Origin: Rattus norvegicus
Taxonomy: Eukaryota; Chordata; Mammalia; Rodentia; Muridae
Direction of reading: 5' to 3'
NCBI RefSeq assembly: GCF_036323735.1
Contig: NC_086021.1
Span: 159,994,976-160,058,975 of the forward strand
Length of the DNA: 64,000 nt
This document shows, one piece after another, positions 23,120-32,379 of this stretch. Each line of letters starts with the position of its first letter. The stretch's first letter is position 1. Made by a program: the position numbers and the translations under genes. A model generated the notes under the pieces. It was not told where the DNA came from. It worked only from the letters and a program-made list of their open reading frames with translations, and ran no database searches.

Positions 23120-24013
23120 CTGTGCTGTGCTGTGCTGTGCTGTGCTGTGCTGTGCTGTGCTGTGCTGTGCTGTGCTGTCCTGTGGTGTCCTGTGGTGTCC
23201 TGTGCTGTGCTGTGCTGTGCTGTGCTGTCCTGTGCTGTGCTGTGCTGTGCTGTGCTGTGCTGTGCTGTGCTGTGCTGTGCTGTGCTGTCCTGTGGTGTGC
23301 TGTGCTGTGGTGTGCTGTCCTGTGGTGTGCTGTGCTGTGCTGTGGTGTGCTGTCCTGTGGTGTGCTGTGCTGTGCTGTGGTGTGCTGTGCTATGGTGTGC
23401 TGTGCTGTGCTGTGGTGTGGTGTGCTGTGGTGTGGTGTGCTGTGGTGTGGTGTGCTGTGGTGTGGTGTGCTGTGGTGTGGTGTACTGTGCTGTGCTGTGC
23501 TGTGCTGTGGTGTGCTGTGCTGTGCTGTGCTGGGCTGGGCTGGGCTGTGCTGTGCTGTGGTGTGCTGTGCTGTGCTGTGCTGTGCTGTGCTGTGCTGTGC
23601 TGTGCTGTGCTGTGTGTGCTGTGCTGTCCTGTGGTGTCCTGTGGTGTCCTGTGGTGTCCTGTGGTGTCCTGTGCTGTGTGCTGTGCTGTGCTGTGCTGTG
23701 CTGTGCTGTGCTGTGCTGTGCTGTGCTGTGCTGTGGTGTCCTGTGGTGTACTGTCCTGTGCTGTGCTGTGCTGTGCTGTGCTGTGCTGTGCTGTGCTGTG
23801 CTGTGCTGTGTGTGCTGTGCTGTCCTGTGGTGTCCTGTGGTGTCCTGTGGTGTCCTGTGGTGTCCTGTGGTGTCCTGTGCTGTGTGCTGTGCTGTGCTGT
23901 GCTGTGCTGTGCTATGCTGTGCTGTGCTGTGCTGTGCTGTGCTGTGGTGTCCTGTGGTGTACTGTCCTGTGCTGTGCTGTGCTGTGCTGTGCTGTGCTGT
24001 GCTGTGCTGTGCT
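23120..24013. repeat. TGTGC pentanucleotide minisatellite, about 894 bp
   Basis: The array is built of 5-bp units TGTGC with frequent variants TGTCC, TGTGG and, more rarely, TGTAC, TATGC and TGGGC. The top strand has almost no A. Its right part contains a higher-order repeat: a block beginning at the irregular TGTGTGTGCT (23611) recurs at 23807, and the landmark CTGTGGTGTA at 23741 recurs at 23952. The second copy has one more TGTCCTGTGG unit. Because 5 is not a multiple of 3, long Cys/Ala/Val/Leu frames (and His/Ser/Thr/Gln frames on the other strand) stay open in several phases. They are not genes. Confidence 0.97.
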
Positions 24014-24554
24014 GACTTTCTGAAGGACTTTTCCCTACTCACTGACTGTGGGGGTCACAGAACTCTGCACACTGTACACCCAGGTTGCCAGTCCTGTGCT
24101 AGGTGCTGTGAGGGTCAAGTGTTTAAAGCAAAGTCTAAAGCCAGGGACAACCCAGTTCGTCATCCTGAAGCACGGGTATTATCCCCACCATTCAGAGGAC
24201 ACTCAAGAGTCATGGCTGCAAGTGGCAGAAAGGAGCCTGAGAGCCAACACCTACAGAGCAAGGCATGAGTGTCAGCGACAGTTGTGACAGGGGAGAGGAA
24301 GGTGGCACCCAGAACCAACCTGGAGATCAGCCAGACTGGACTGCAGACTGCCTGGTTACCTAATTCTAGCCTCAGGTCCCTTGCAATGACTGTGCCCTGG
24401 GCTCTTGTATGTGGCTGGGTGGGTGGTGGTAATGACATGGATTTGGAAAGACACTGGGCCATGTTCTTCTTGTCCTCATTTCCGATGTTTTTTCTAAGTT
24501 CTGTTTCTGGCAAGCACTTGTGAGAACAGAAGCAAACTTTTCAAAACTTTTTGT
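24014..24554. other. Unique sequence
   Basis: No gene or repeat was recognised. Confidence 0.5.
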
Positions 24555-24842
24555 GTGTGTAGGTGCACATGTGTCACGTGTGTGTGTATTGGATGGACGT
24601 CAGAAGAGTCACCCTCAGGTATCATTCCTGTAGTGCCATCTTCCTTGGTTTCTGTTTGTTTGTTTTGAGGTAGGGTATCTCACTGGCCCGGAGCCCATTG
24701 ATTTAGCTAAGGCTAGCTGGCCCTTCAGCAAGCCCCAGGGACCCGTCATTACTCCCAGCTTTTTACATGGGTTATGGAGATCAAACGTGGGTCCGTGTGT
24801 TTGCCCAGAAAGCACTTTGTACACTGAGCCATCTCTCCAGCC
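24555..24842 (-). mobile_element. B4/RSINE-type SINE
   Basis: 'gtgcacatgtgtcacgtgtg' lies at the left, 'gttttgaggtagggtatctc' in the middle, and the reversed head 'actgagccatctctccagcc' at the right edge. Confidence 0.7.
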
Positions 24843-24944
24843 CAAGAAGCAGATTTTTAAAGTCAGAATGACTCAACATATTATTTTCCCAGCAGGCATT
24901 GTTAAATTCAGGAGTCACTGAAATTTACTTAAGAGAGAATCCTG

Positions 24945-25112
24945 AATCGGGTGCAATTGTGCTGGCATGTGCTTATGATCCCATTACCTGAAAGATGGAG
25001 GCAGAAAAAAACCAGAAATTTAAGGCTGCCTTTCGCTATTAGTGATTTGAAGGCTAGCCTAGAAGCATGAGACCCCGTCTCCATTAAAAAAAAAATTAAG
25101 AAAAAAAATCTT
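24945..25112 (+). mobile_element. Diverged B1 SINE
   Basis: 'gctggcatgtgcttatgatc', then 'gaaggctagcctagaagcat', then 'gaccccgtctccatt' and an A tail follow the B1 order at low identity. Confidence 0.55.
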
Positions 25113-27289
25113 TATCATCAGGCACAGGTAGGTCCTGAGAAAGAAAAAGCCAGATCCTCCCCTATTTTTTCCCCAAGAGTCTCACTATCATAATCTTACA
25201 GTTCTTTCCATCTCCCTAATTAAATTGTCTGATTGGGTTCCGACTCCCCGCACACTTCCCTCACCCTTTCCTTCAGTCTCTGCACACATCCTCAGAAGGG
25301 GCAACTGACAAGCTGTTGGTGTGCAGTCTCCACTCCTCACAATATGCTGCACAGACAGGCTGGCCCTGCACAGGGCCACTACCCTCCTTTGTGTGGAGGC
25401 CAACTGGCAAGGAGCAGTTTAATGTCTTCTGAGCAAACAAAAGACCTGCTCAAGTGTGTAGCTATTTGGGGCAGTGGCCACTCCCTCTGCTGGTGGTTAA
25501 GGCCGACCCTACCCAGGGCCAGCTGCTAAGTCCTGGGGAAAGAAAAGAGCAAGCATGTGGCCTTCACAAAGGATGCAGGCCCCAGGGTCGTCACCAGCCA
25601 CTCCAGTGGAGCATCCCCAGCATACGCATCCCCAGGGCCCTCCTCTCAATTAACAATCATGACTTCCCTCTTCAGGAAACAACAATATTCTGAGACCTTA
25701 AATGGGCCATGAAACTACATTAAATTCCCAAGGCAGCCTGAACCAAGATGCTAATTGGCTTGGCTGGGGGGTTTCTCCCCTTCCAGGAGACAGATTGGCT
25801 CATTTTTCAAAGGACTAATTATTAATTTGAAGCCATGAATAGAAAGAGATGGGAAGGACCTGTCACCTCCTGCTTAGTAAATGTTAAAGCTCTGTGATTT
25901 GTTTTAGTCACAACAAGGAGCTGAGGGGTCTGGAGTCTTTGAGTGGGCAGGAGGCCAGGTGAGGCTCTTGTAAAGACAGACTGCCTCGTATTATTAATTT
26001 CCTCTCTAAAACATACGGAAGCTCTTTATAAAGAATGCCGCCATTCAAGTTTATGGGAGGCAAGGACCATGTCACCTTAGGGTCGCAACAAATTGATGAT
26101 CTCTAAACTTCACATAAAAGGTTAAGTTGGTATGGACATAGTGCAGCTTTGACTTGACAGAATTCAAAAATGAAAAACCGCTTCGTCCAGTGCTAATCCA
26201 TGACCATACCACACCTTTGGTACTGCCATGTTATCAAAGTGTTCTCTGCTATCCTGTGGTTGGATGCCATAGCTTTATTGCATTGCATTTTAGCCTATTA
26301 AAGGCGTTTGCCTGTTATTAATGTACCATGATTTTACAGTGACCCATATTTCTCCGACATTTAATTTTTACACGTTCAAATATGTATGAGTTTTGATAAC
26401 ATTTATAGAGTTTCTCCATAGACACAGCCAAGCCTCCGCCCCACAGGGAACTCTATTTTCTTTATCATATTCAAAATTCTTTTTGCTATTTTACTTTAAT
26501 ATTGGGGAGACCTTCCTCCAATTGTATGAAGGCGTGTCTCTGTATTCTCAGTTGTTATTTCTGTAATGGCAGAATTAATCTAAGTGCAGGGTTTTTGTAT
26601 TGTCATTTCTAGGGTCCATCACCGGCTTCTTAGTTGTGGCTGTCCTTTCACATCTGCCCCAAAACATGAAGGTCAGGCATCGTTCGTTGCCCAAAGGAAT
26701 CTAAGAGATGTTCTGGTATTGTCTTACTGCTGGCTGTTTGGAATCAAGTACTGACCTCCCGGAGTTGCGACAGGATGTATGGGGGTGGCACTTCCGGGCA
26801 GGCAGAGAGAGGCGAGAAGGATGAAACAAAGGGGAGAGATTGAAGGAGACCCAGAGAGGAAGAAGATGGAAGGGAAGAGCGGAGAGTTAGCCACGTGGGG
26901 GACACAGATCGGGAAATCAGGCTGTGTTAGAAGCTAGCTGAGAGTCTGCCCCAGCAAAAGGTCCACAGCTTTAAACTACGTAAAAGTCTGTATCTTAGTG
27001 AGCCGCTGGCGGGATATGCGAAAGCCCCAAAATATTTTAATGTATAGGAAACTTCAATAAATGAAATGATCTGTATTTTTCTCAACTCCTATTTAAATCA
27101 CCAAATTGTTAATATGACCATCAATATCTAAGGAGGCTGAGGATTATTCAAAACCAAAACTACTCTTTTAAGCCCACGTGTGCAAGGTGTGATTTTCTGC
27201 CAACAGAGGTTTTTCACATATCACTTCAGCAATGGCTGAGACATCCTGTACTAAAGGGCCTCTGAATCAGGAATATTCACAGGCGCTAT

Positions 27290-27292
<3 letters not shown>
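25113..27292. other. Long unique intergenic sequence
   Basis: About 2.2 kb with no recognised mobile element or gene, except that the purine-rich stretch at 26760-26930 looks different from its surroundings and may be an unrecognised insertion. It contains the TAAT-rich candidate element below. Confidence 0.5.
25640..26010. promoter_or_regulatory. Candidate distal regulatory element, TAAT-rich
   Basis: In repeat-free sequence there are several homeodomain-type cores: tcaattaac (25646), ctaattgg (25751), taattattaattt (25816) and tattattaattt (25989). From general knowledge, mammalian Entpd6 lies near the retinal homeobox gene Vsx1, so a distal element here would not be surprising. The sequence alone does not prove activity. 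Confidence 0.25.

Positions 27293-27358
<66 letters not shown>
27293..27358. repeat. (GA)n microsatellite
   Basis: About 33 perfect GA units. Confidence 0.98.
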
Positions 27359-27360
<2 letters not shown>

Positions 27361-28824
27361 ACCAAACAATATTTGAAATTAATGGATAGGGGGGGCAGGT
27401 ATTTACTAGTCTGAAGTATCTCTTCACAAGATACTGATTTCAAAAGGAAGTGGAAACTTACCAATGGAGGGGGTCTGGCAAAGCCACCTTAACCAACCAA
27501 TGAATGAGCAAATGAGAGGCAGATGAGGAGGGGCCAGAGGGTGGTGGGAGGAGCCAGTCGGTGGTAGGAGGAGCCACAACACCAGGCTGACCAGAGGCAC
27601 AGAGAGGTACACTCTCCTGTTCAGGGTATTCTTGACAAAGAGGTAAAATCTGAATCTAACCTCTGTAATCATTAGTTGAACCCATAGTAAGACAAATAGT
27701 TAACTCCTCAAAATTGTCAGGAGCCAAGGCACAGCTCCAATACAGCAAAAGAAAAGGCCCATCAGGGTTTTGAAAACTAGTTCTTTCTCATCAAGAAGAT
27801 GAAGTCTCTGGCCTGCGTAGAGTCCAAAATCACAAGCTACCCAAAATATAACAAAATTAATCACGTAGCTAGGCAACTACCCCTTTGGGAGGTGAGACCA
27901 CCCCAAGGACGAGAGCCAGCTCACCTTATCCCATGCTAAAGCGATCGATCGGTAGAGTAATTATCCCTTTATGAGATGAGGTACTTTTCCCTCCCAGAAC
28001 TGCCACTCCCTAGCCCAGTCCCTAGAGTTAACACGAGGCTTGGCTGGGTCTGTCAGACTTTCTGAGTCCTTCTTCACTTTTCTTACTTTCACTTTTCTTC
28101 TTTTTTGTCTCTTCCTAATGCTGGCGAGAGGCTAAGTATGCCTTTCTGGTACTTTGGTCTTACTCTTTATCTAAAGCTCTCCTCCTCATCAGGTGGCTGC
28201 TTGTCCACCATGTGTCTTACCTCCAGCCTGCTTAACTCAGACAGTGTGACTTTTCCCCCTTCCCTCCTCCAGTCTGCTCCTCTGGGCACATGCTGAGACC
28301 TACAGCTGTCCCATCCCGGTTTGTTCTTGTTTGTTTATGTTTTGCTTTGGGGGGGTTGCTGTTGTTTTGTTTTTGGTTTGTTTGGGTTTTTTTTTTTTGG
28401 ATTTTGTTTGTTTAGTTGTTTTTGGCCGTGTTTTTTCAACTCTAATACAATTGTTCTATTTAAAGAAACTTTGGCCTTTGTTCTCTTTAAATAAACGTAA
28501 CTTTTCTTGCCTTCTGATTTTTAATTGGCAGAGAAAATTGACTTATTTCTACACTCCTAGACAGTACCAGCTTTGTGGGGGAATGCGTGTTTAATAAGAA
28601 TAAGAACCTGGATTCAATTCCTAGCACCAATAAAGGGAGAAAGGGAGGGGTGGTGAAGGGAAGACCAAGTGAGAGATCAAGGCTGTGGGAAAATACAGAG
28701 AATTTGTCCCCATTAAAGGAGATGAGAAATGGCCACTGTAACACATGATCAGATCTCCCTTGTTATAAATGACATTAATGAAAAAACTCTTCTTCCTGAA
28801 TCTATAGGGTTCATCTGTTGTGAA
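27359..28824. other. Unassigned sequence
   Basis: No gene was recognised. A T/G-rich low-complexity run lies at 28318-28440. Confidence 0.4.
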
Positions 28825-29400
28825 CATTTTATATAAATAGAAACATCAATTCTGTATCCTTTTGTATCCAGTTTCCTTCACTTGGCATTGATGTCTTCAG
28901 TGTAATCCCAATGCTTCTTCCCTTCCCAGGGCTGAGTAACACTCCTCTGTGTGACTATGTGGTGCTTGTGTATCCATTTGTCAACTGAGAGGAGCTTAAG
29001 TGGGGTCAACCTTCACCTATTCCGAACAGTGCTGCTGTGAGCATCTGTGGACAATCACAGGCTTGAGCATCTGGGGTTTCCCGGAATTGGGTGTTTGCTT
29101 AGGAGCTGAACTGCTTGATCACATGGTGATTCTGCTTTCAACCAACTTGCTTTCCACAGCAGCCGCACCATCTCACCTTCCCACTGGGAAACACGTCCCG
29201 TTTTCTTACATCCTCACCAATTCTTGTCTCTCCCTCTCTATTTTTTCTCTCTCATAGACATCCTCCTGGACGTGAAGTAGTGTGGCAAGGTTTTGACTTC
29301 ATTTCCCCAATGCCTAGATGCCAAGTATCTCTCGATTGCTGGCCAATTGCGTATCTTCTTGCTAGCGTAGCTGTTTTAAGAAACTCTTTAGATGTGGGGT
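28825..29400 (-). mobile_element. Ancient L1 ORF2 3'-end fragment
   Basis: Read on the + strand, the order of blocks (stepped short-homology to 'gaacagtgctgctgtgagca', 'gctgaactgcttgatcacat', 'ccacagcagccgcaccatct', 'cttacatcctcaccaattct', 'ttttgacttcatttccccaa') follows the reverse complement of the mammalian L1 ORF2 end. Identity is low, as for an element older than the rodent radiation. Confidence 0.75.
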
Positions 29401-29529
29401 CTATTTGAAATTTAAATAGATAACTACATGGGATAGGGGTTGGGGGGTGGACTTTGTACCAGAAAGAAAGAAGAGGAATGAAAAGAAATTTCCTGCTCCT
29501 AACATTTTCTCCTACAGGATGCCCTTGAG

Positions 29530-29735
29530 AGGGCTGGCGGGCTGAGTCAGCAGATAAGAGCATGAACTGCTTCATGCACTGCTCTCCCAAGCTTGGTCCT
29601 CAGCACCCACATCAGGTAGCTCACAGACACGCATGACTCCAACTCTAGGCTATCCAATTCCTCTAGCCTCTGTGGGCACTGCATTCACATACCCACCTGC
29701 ATGCACATAAATAAAAAGGAAATAAGACCTTAAAT
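29530..29735 (+). mobile_element. B3/B2 SINE
   Basis: Head 'gggctggcgggctgagtcag', middle 'ggtcctcagcacccacatca', and A-rich tail near 29708-29735. Confidence 0.75.
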
Positions 29736-29754
29736 AAACAATAAAAAGATACTG

Positions 29755-30112
29755 TCTTAGTGTTCTGCTGTGAAGAGAGGCCATGATCATGCAACTCTTA
29801 TAAAGGAGAGCATTTAGTTGGGCTGGCTTACGGTTTCAGAGGTTTAGTCCATTATCATCATGACAGGAATTGTGACAGCATGCAGGCAGGCGTGGTGCTG
29901 GAGAAGTTGGAAAGTCTGCATCCTGATTCACAGGCAGCAGGAAGAGAGAGCCACTGAGTCTGGCTTGGACTTCTGAAACCCCAAAGTCCATTCTCCGTGA
30001 CATATTTCCTCCAACAAGGCCACACTTCCTAATCCCTCTTGAGTAGCACCACTCCTTAACAAACAAGGATCCAAATATATGAACCTATGGGGGCCACTCC
30101 TATTCAGACCAC
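29755..30112 (+). mobile_element. Rodent interspersed repeat, family not named
   Basis: It begins 'gtcttagtgttctgctgtga' and continues with 'caactcttataaaggagagc' and 'tccattatcatcatgacagg', ending near 'ctattcagaccaccaaag'. This is a very common rodent repeat. It is the longest copy of this type in the 5' flank. Confidence 0.55.
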
Positions 30113-30189
30113 CAAAGATACCCTTGGCAATGTTGGTAAAACCCGAGAAGTGTGATTTTGATTATGGTTTTGTGCGAGTGTTGAATTTC

Positions 30190-30290
30190 TGATTCTGTTT
30201 TGAGACAGGGTCTGACTATGCGGTCCAGGCTGGCCTTGAACTCATGGCCTCTAGCTAGCCATACTAAAAGAGAATGCTGCCACACCTGGA
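30190..30290 (-). mobile_element. B1 SINE fragment
   Basis: Reversed B1 features: 'ttttgagacagggtctgact', 'ccaggctggccttgaactca'. Confidence 0.7.
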
Positions 30291-30575
30291 TACTTTCCTG
30301 ATCTTGGTGAGCCACTGCCACTGTGTAAGAGTGTCTTAGACTGAGATTAACGAGCCTAATTACAGCTACTGAACTCCTAAGCAATTAGAGCCGGTCTGGC
30401 ACGGTCTAGTATTAAATCCTCTTTTATTACCTAAGGATTTGTTGGATGGATGCTACCTCCCTGAGGGGGTTTTGTGTTTGTAACAATCAAGTTTAATACA
30501 TTGGTGAATGTATTTGTTTTCGCAGCAGACTTTGGGCCACCAAGGGAATAACAGAGATAAGAGAGTTAGCACTGG

Positions 30576-30653
30576 GGTTGGGGATTTAGCTCAGTGGTAG
30601 AGCGCTTGCCTAGCAAGCGCAAGGCCCTGGGTTCGGTCCCCAGCTCTGAAAAA

Positions 30654-30700
<47 letters not shown>
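30576..30700 (+). mobile_element. ID SINE with (GA)n tail
   Basis: Consensus ID body (30576-30650) followed by an A run that passes into (GA)n at 30654-30705. A perfect 15-bp target duplication, gagagttagcactgg, lies at 30561-30575 and 30701-30715. The GA array therefore grew within the inserted tail or the adjacent target sequence. Confidence 0.95.

Positions 30701-30705
<5 letters not shown>
30654..30705. repeat. (GA)n microsatellite in an ID tail
   Basis: About 25 GA units starting in the ID A-tail. Confidence 0.96.
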
Positions 30706-30707
<2 letters not shown>

Positions 30708-30715
30708 AGCACTGG

Positions 30716-31335
30716 CTGTTCTAGAATGGATCCACCTCGTGGGTGAAGCCGAGAGCCCTCACAGGGGCTAAAAGGGGAGCTGGAGATCTAAAGTAGGTAA
30801 CGATGATTTAGAAATAACTGAAAATGACCCAGTCCCTAGGTAAATAAATAGCATTTTAGGTCACAGTTGTGGATACTTGAGAGGGCATAACCAGGAATGG
30901 ATCCAGGACAGCCATATATTCTCTCTCAAGTCACCAAAGGTTGGTGACGACCCAGGAGTGAAAACTAGCAAGCCACTTAAGATCTGTGTACTTCGCCATG
31001 TGTGAAGTATAACTCAGTTTCAACAGAGCTCTCAAACTGTAGGGAACTTTCTCCAGGGTGTGCTAGCAAATGAAAATTGCATTTAGGGGGTGTGTATGGA
31101 ATGCAAGCTTTGACAGGGAGCATGGGTTCCTGCTCCATGAAAAAAAAAAAAAGAGAGACAAACTTTCTTTGCCTGCCTGGAATCTCACGGGAAGACAATG
31201 GGCGTAATCACTTAGACAGAGGACCTGTCACGGCACTGGGGTGGGGAGTGCACTGATGGGGAGCAGGTTAACTCATTTTTTAACGCCAGGAGAAATATAA
31301 ACATGGAAAAGTGAGAGAACCTCCATTAATACTTT
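30716..31335. other. Unique intergenic sequence
   Basis: No gene or repeat was recognised. Confidence 0.5.
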
Positions 31336-31754
31336 TGTAGGACCCGATCAGTCCTATGTCCAGGAGGTCCCACTCACAAAAACATGGAGATGGAGATCGA
31401 TGCAATAAGCAAGAGGTTTAATGATCCAGTACACTGGGGTGGCCCTGTAATTGAGACAGAGGTGACCCCCAAGAACAGAGGCCCACACCCTTTATACTGT
31501 CTCAGGGTATAGGCTTTAGGTTACAGCATGAGTTGGTTATTTCTCATTGGTGGGGCCTATTACTTTTTTTAATTCATTGATGGCTGCCTATTGTCCTTTG
31601 ACTTCGCTGGAGGGGAAAGATCTTTAGCATGCAGACAGGGTGGTGAAGGACGCCTGCTAAGGGCGGTTAGCTCATTTCCTGGAACAGGGGGTTTTCCTAA
31701 ATTCCACCTGGTGTTTGCCTAAGGCAGCCTTTGTCCTTAAGTTTGAATCTTACA
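31336..31754 (-). mobile_element. Solo LTR of an endogenous retrovirus
   Basis: About 419 bp with TG...CA ends in both senses (+ strand starts tgtaggaccc and ends gaatcttaca). A 4-bp duplication, cttt, lies on each side (31332-31335 and 31755-31758). In minus orientation an ATTAAA lies near the expected polyadenylation position. No internal gag/pol/env sequence adjoins it, so it is most simply a solo LTR left by recombination. The 4-bp duplication suggests a class I (gamma-like) element. The family name is not determinable by eye. Confidence 0.7.
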
Positions 31755-31929
31755 CTTTAATACTACAGGGTACCTGTTTACATGTGTTTAAACCGTAAGA
31801 CACTAACAGCTTAAAGGCATGAGGCTGATGCAGTCACATGATCTGGAGAGAATAATTAAGGAATCTGGCCAGAGTACGACTTGATCATACTTTTTCATTT
31901 TTAAAGGACAATTTAAAAAATTATATGTA

Positions 31930-32100
31930 GGGGGCTGGAGAAATGGCTCAGCAGTTAAGGGCACTGACTACTCTTTCAGAGGTCCTGAGTTCAATTCCCA
32001 GCATTCACATGGTGGCTCATAACCACCTATGTCCTCTTCTGGTGTGTCTGAAGACAGCTACAGTGTACTCATATACATAAAATAAATAAATATTTTAAAA
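31930..32100 (+). mobile_element. B2 SINE
   Basis: Head 'gggggctggagaaatggctc', middle 'agttcaattcccagcattca', tail (AAAT)n. Confidence 0.93.
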
Positions 32101-32379
32101 ACTATATTTATGTATAGAAAACATAACAGTATATGTTTTCTCCATAAAGGAAATATTTATGAGCCCCCAACTCTGACTCCAGAACTCACTTTATAATTGA
32201 TTTTTAACTGAGCTAATTTCCCATTCATTTTCTTATATGAATCCATGAATATGTGCATACATGTATTTGTGCAGCTGGCTCTATCCTTTCTGTGGTCCTA
32301 TACTGCCACCTAATGCTTGCAAAGGAAATTACCTCAGTCGGGCCTGCTGGCAATGTACCAAGACCCTCTGGAAAAGAAA

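Noticed and set aside
23120..24013. CRISPR array
   Set aside because: The repeats are contiguous 5-bp units with no unique spacers, in a mammalian genome.
22938..24268. Open frames of 297-378 codons on both strands (Cys/Ala/Val/Leu-rich and His/Ser/Thr/Gln-rich)
   Set aside because: They are translations of the TGTGC pentamer array. A repeat of period 5 without stop triplets stays open in all phases.
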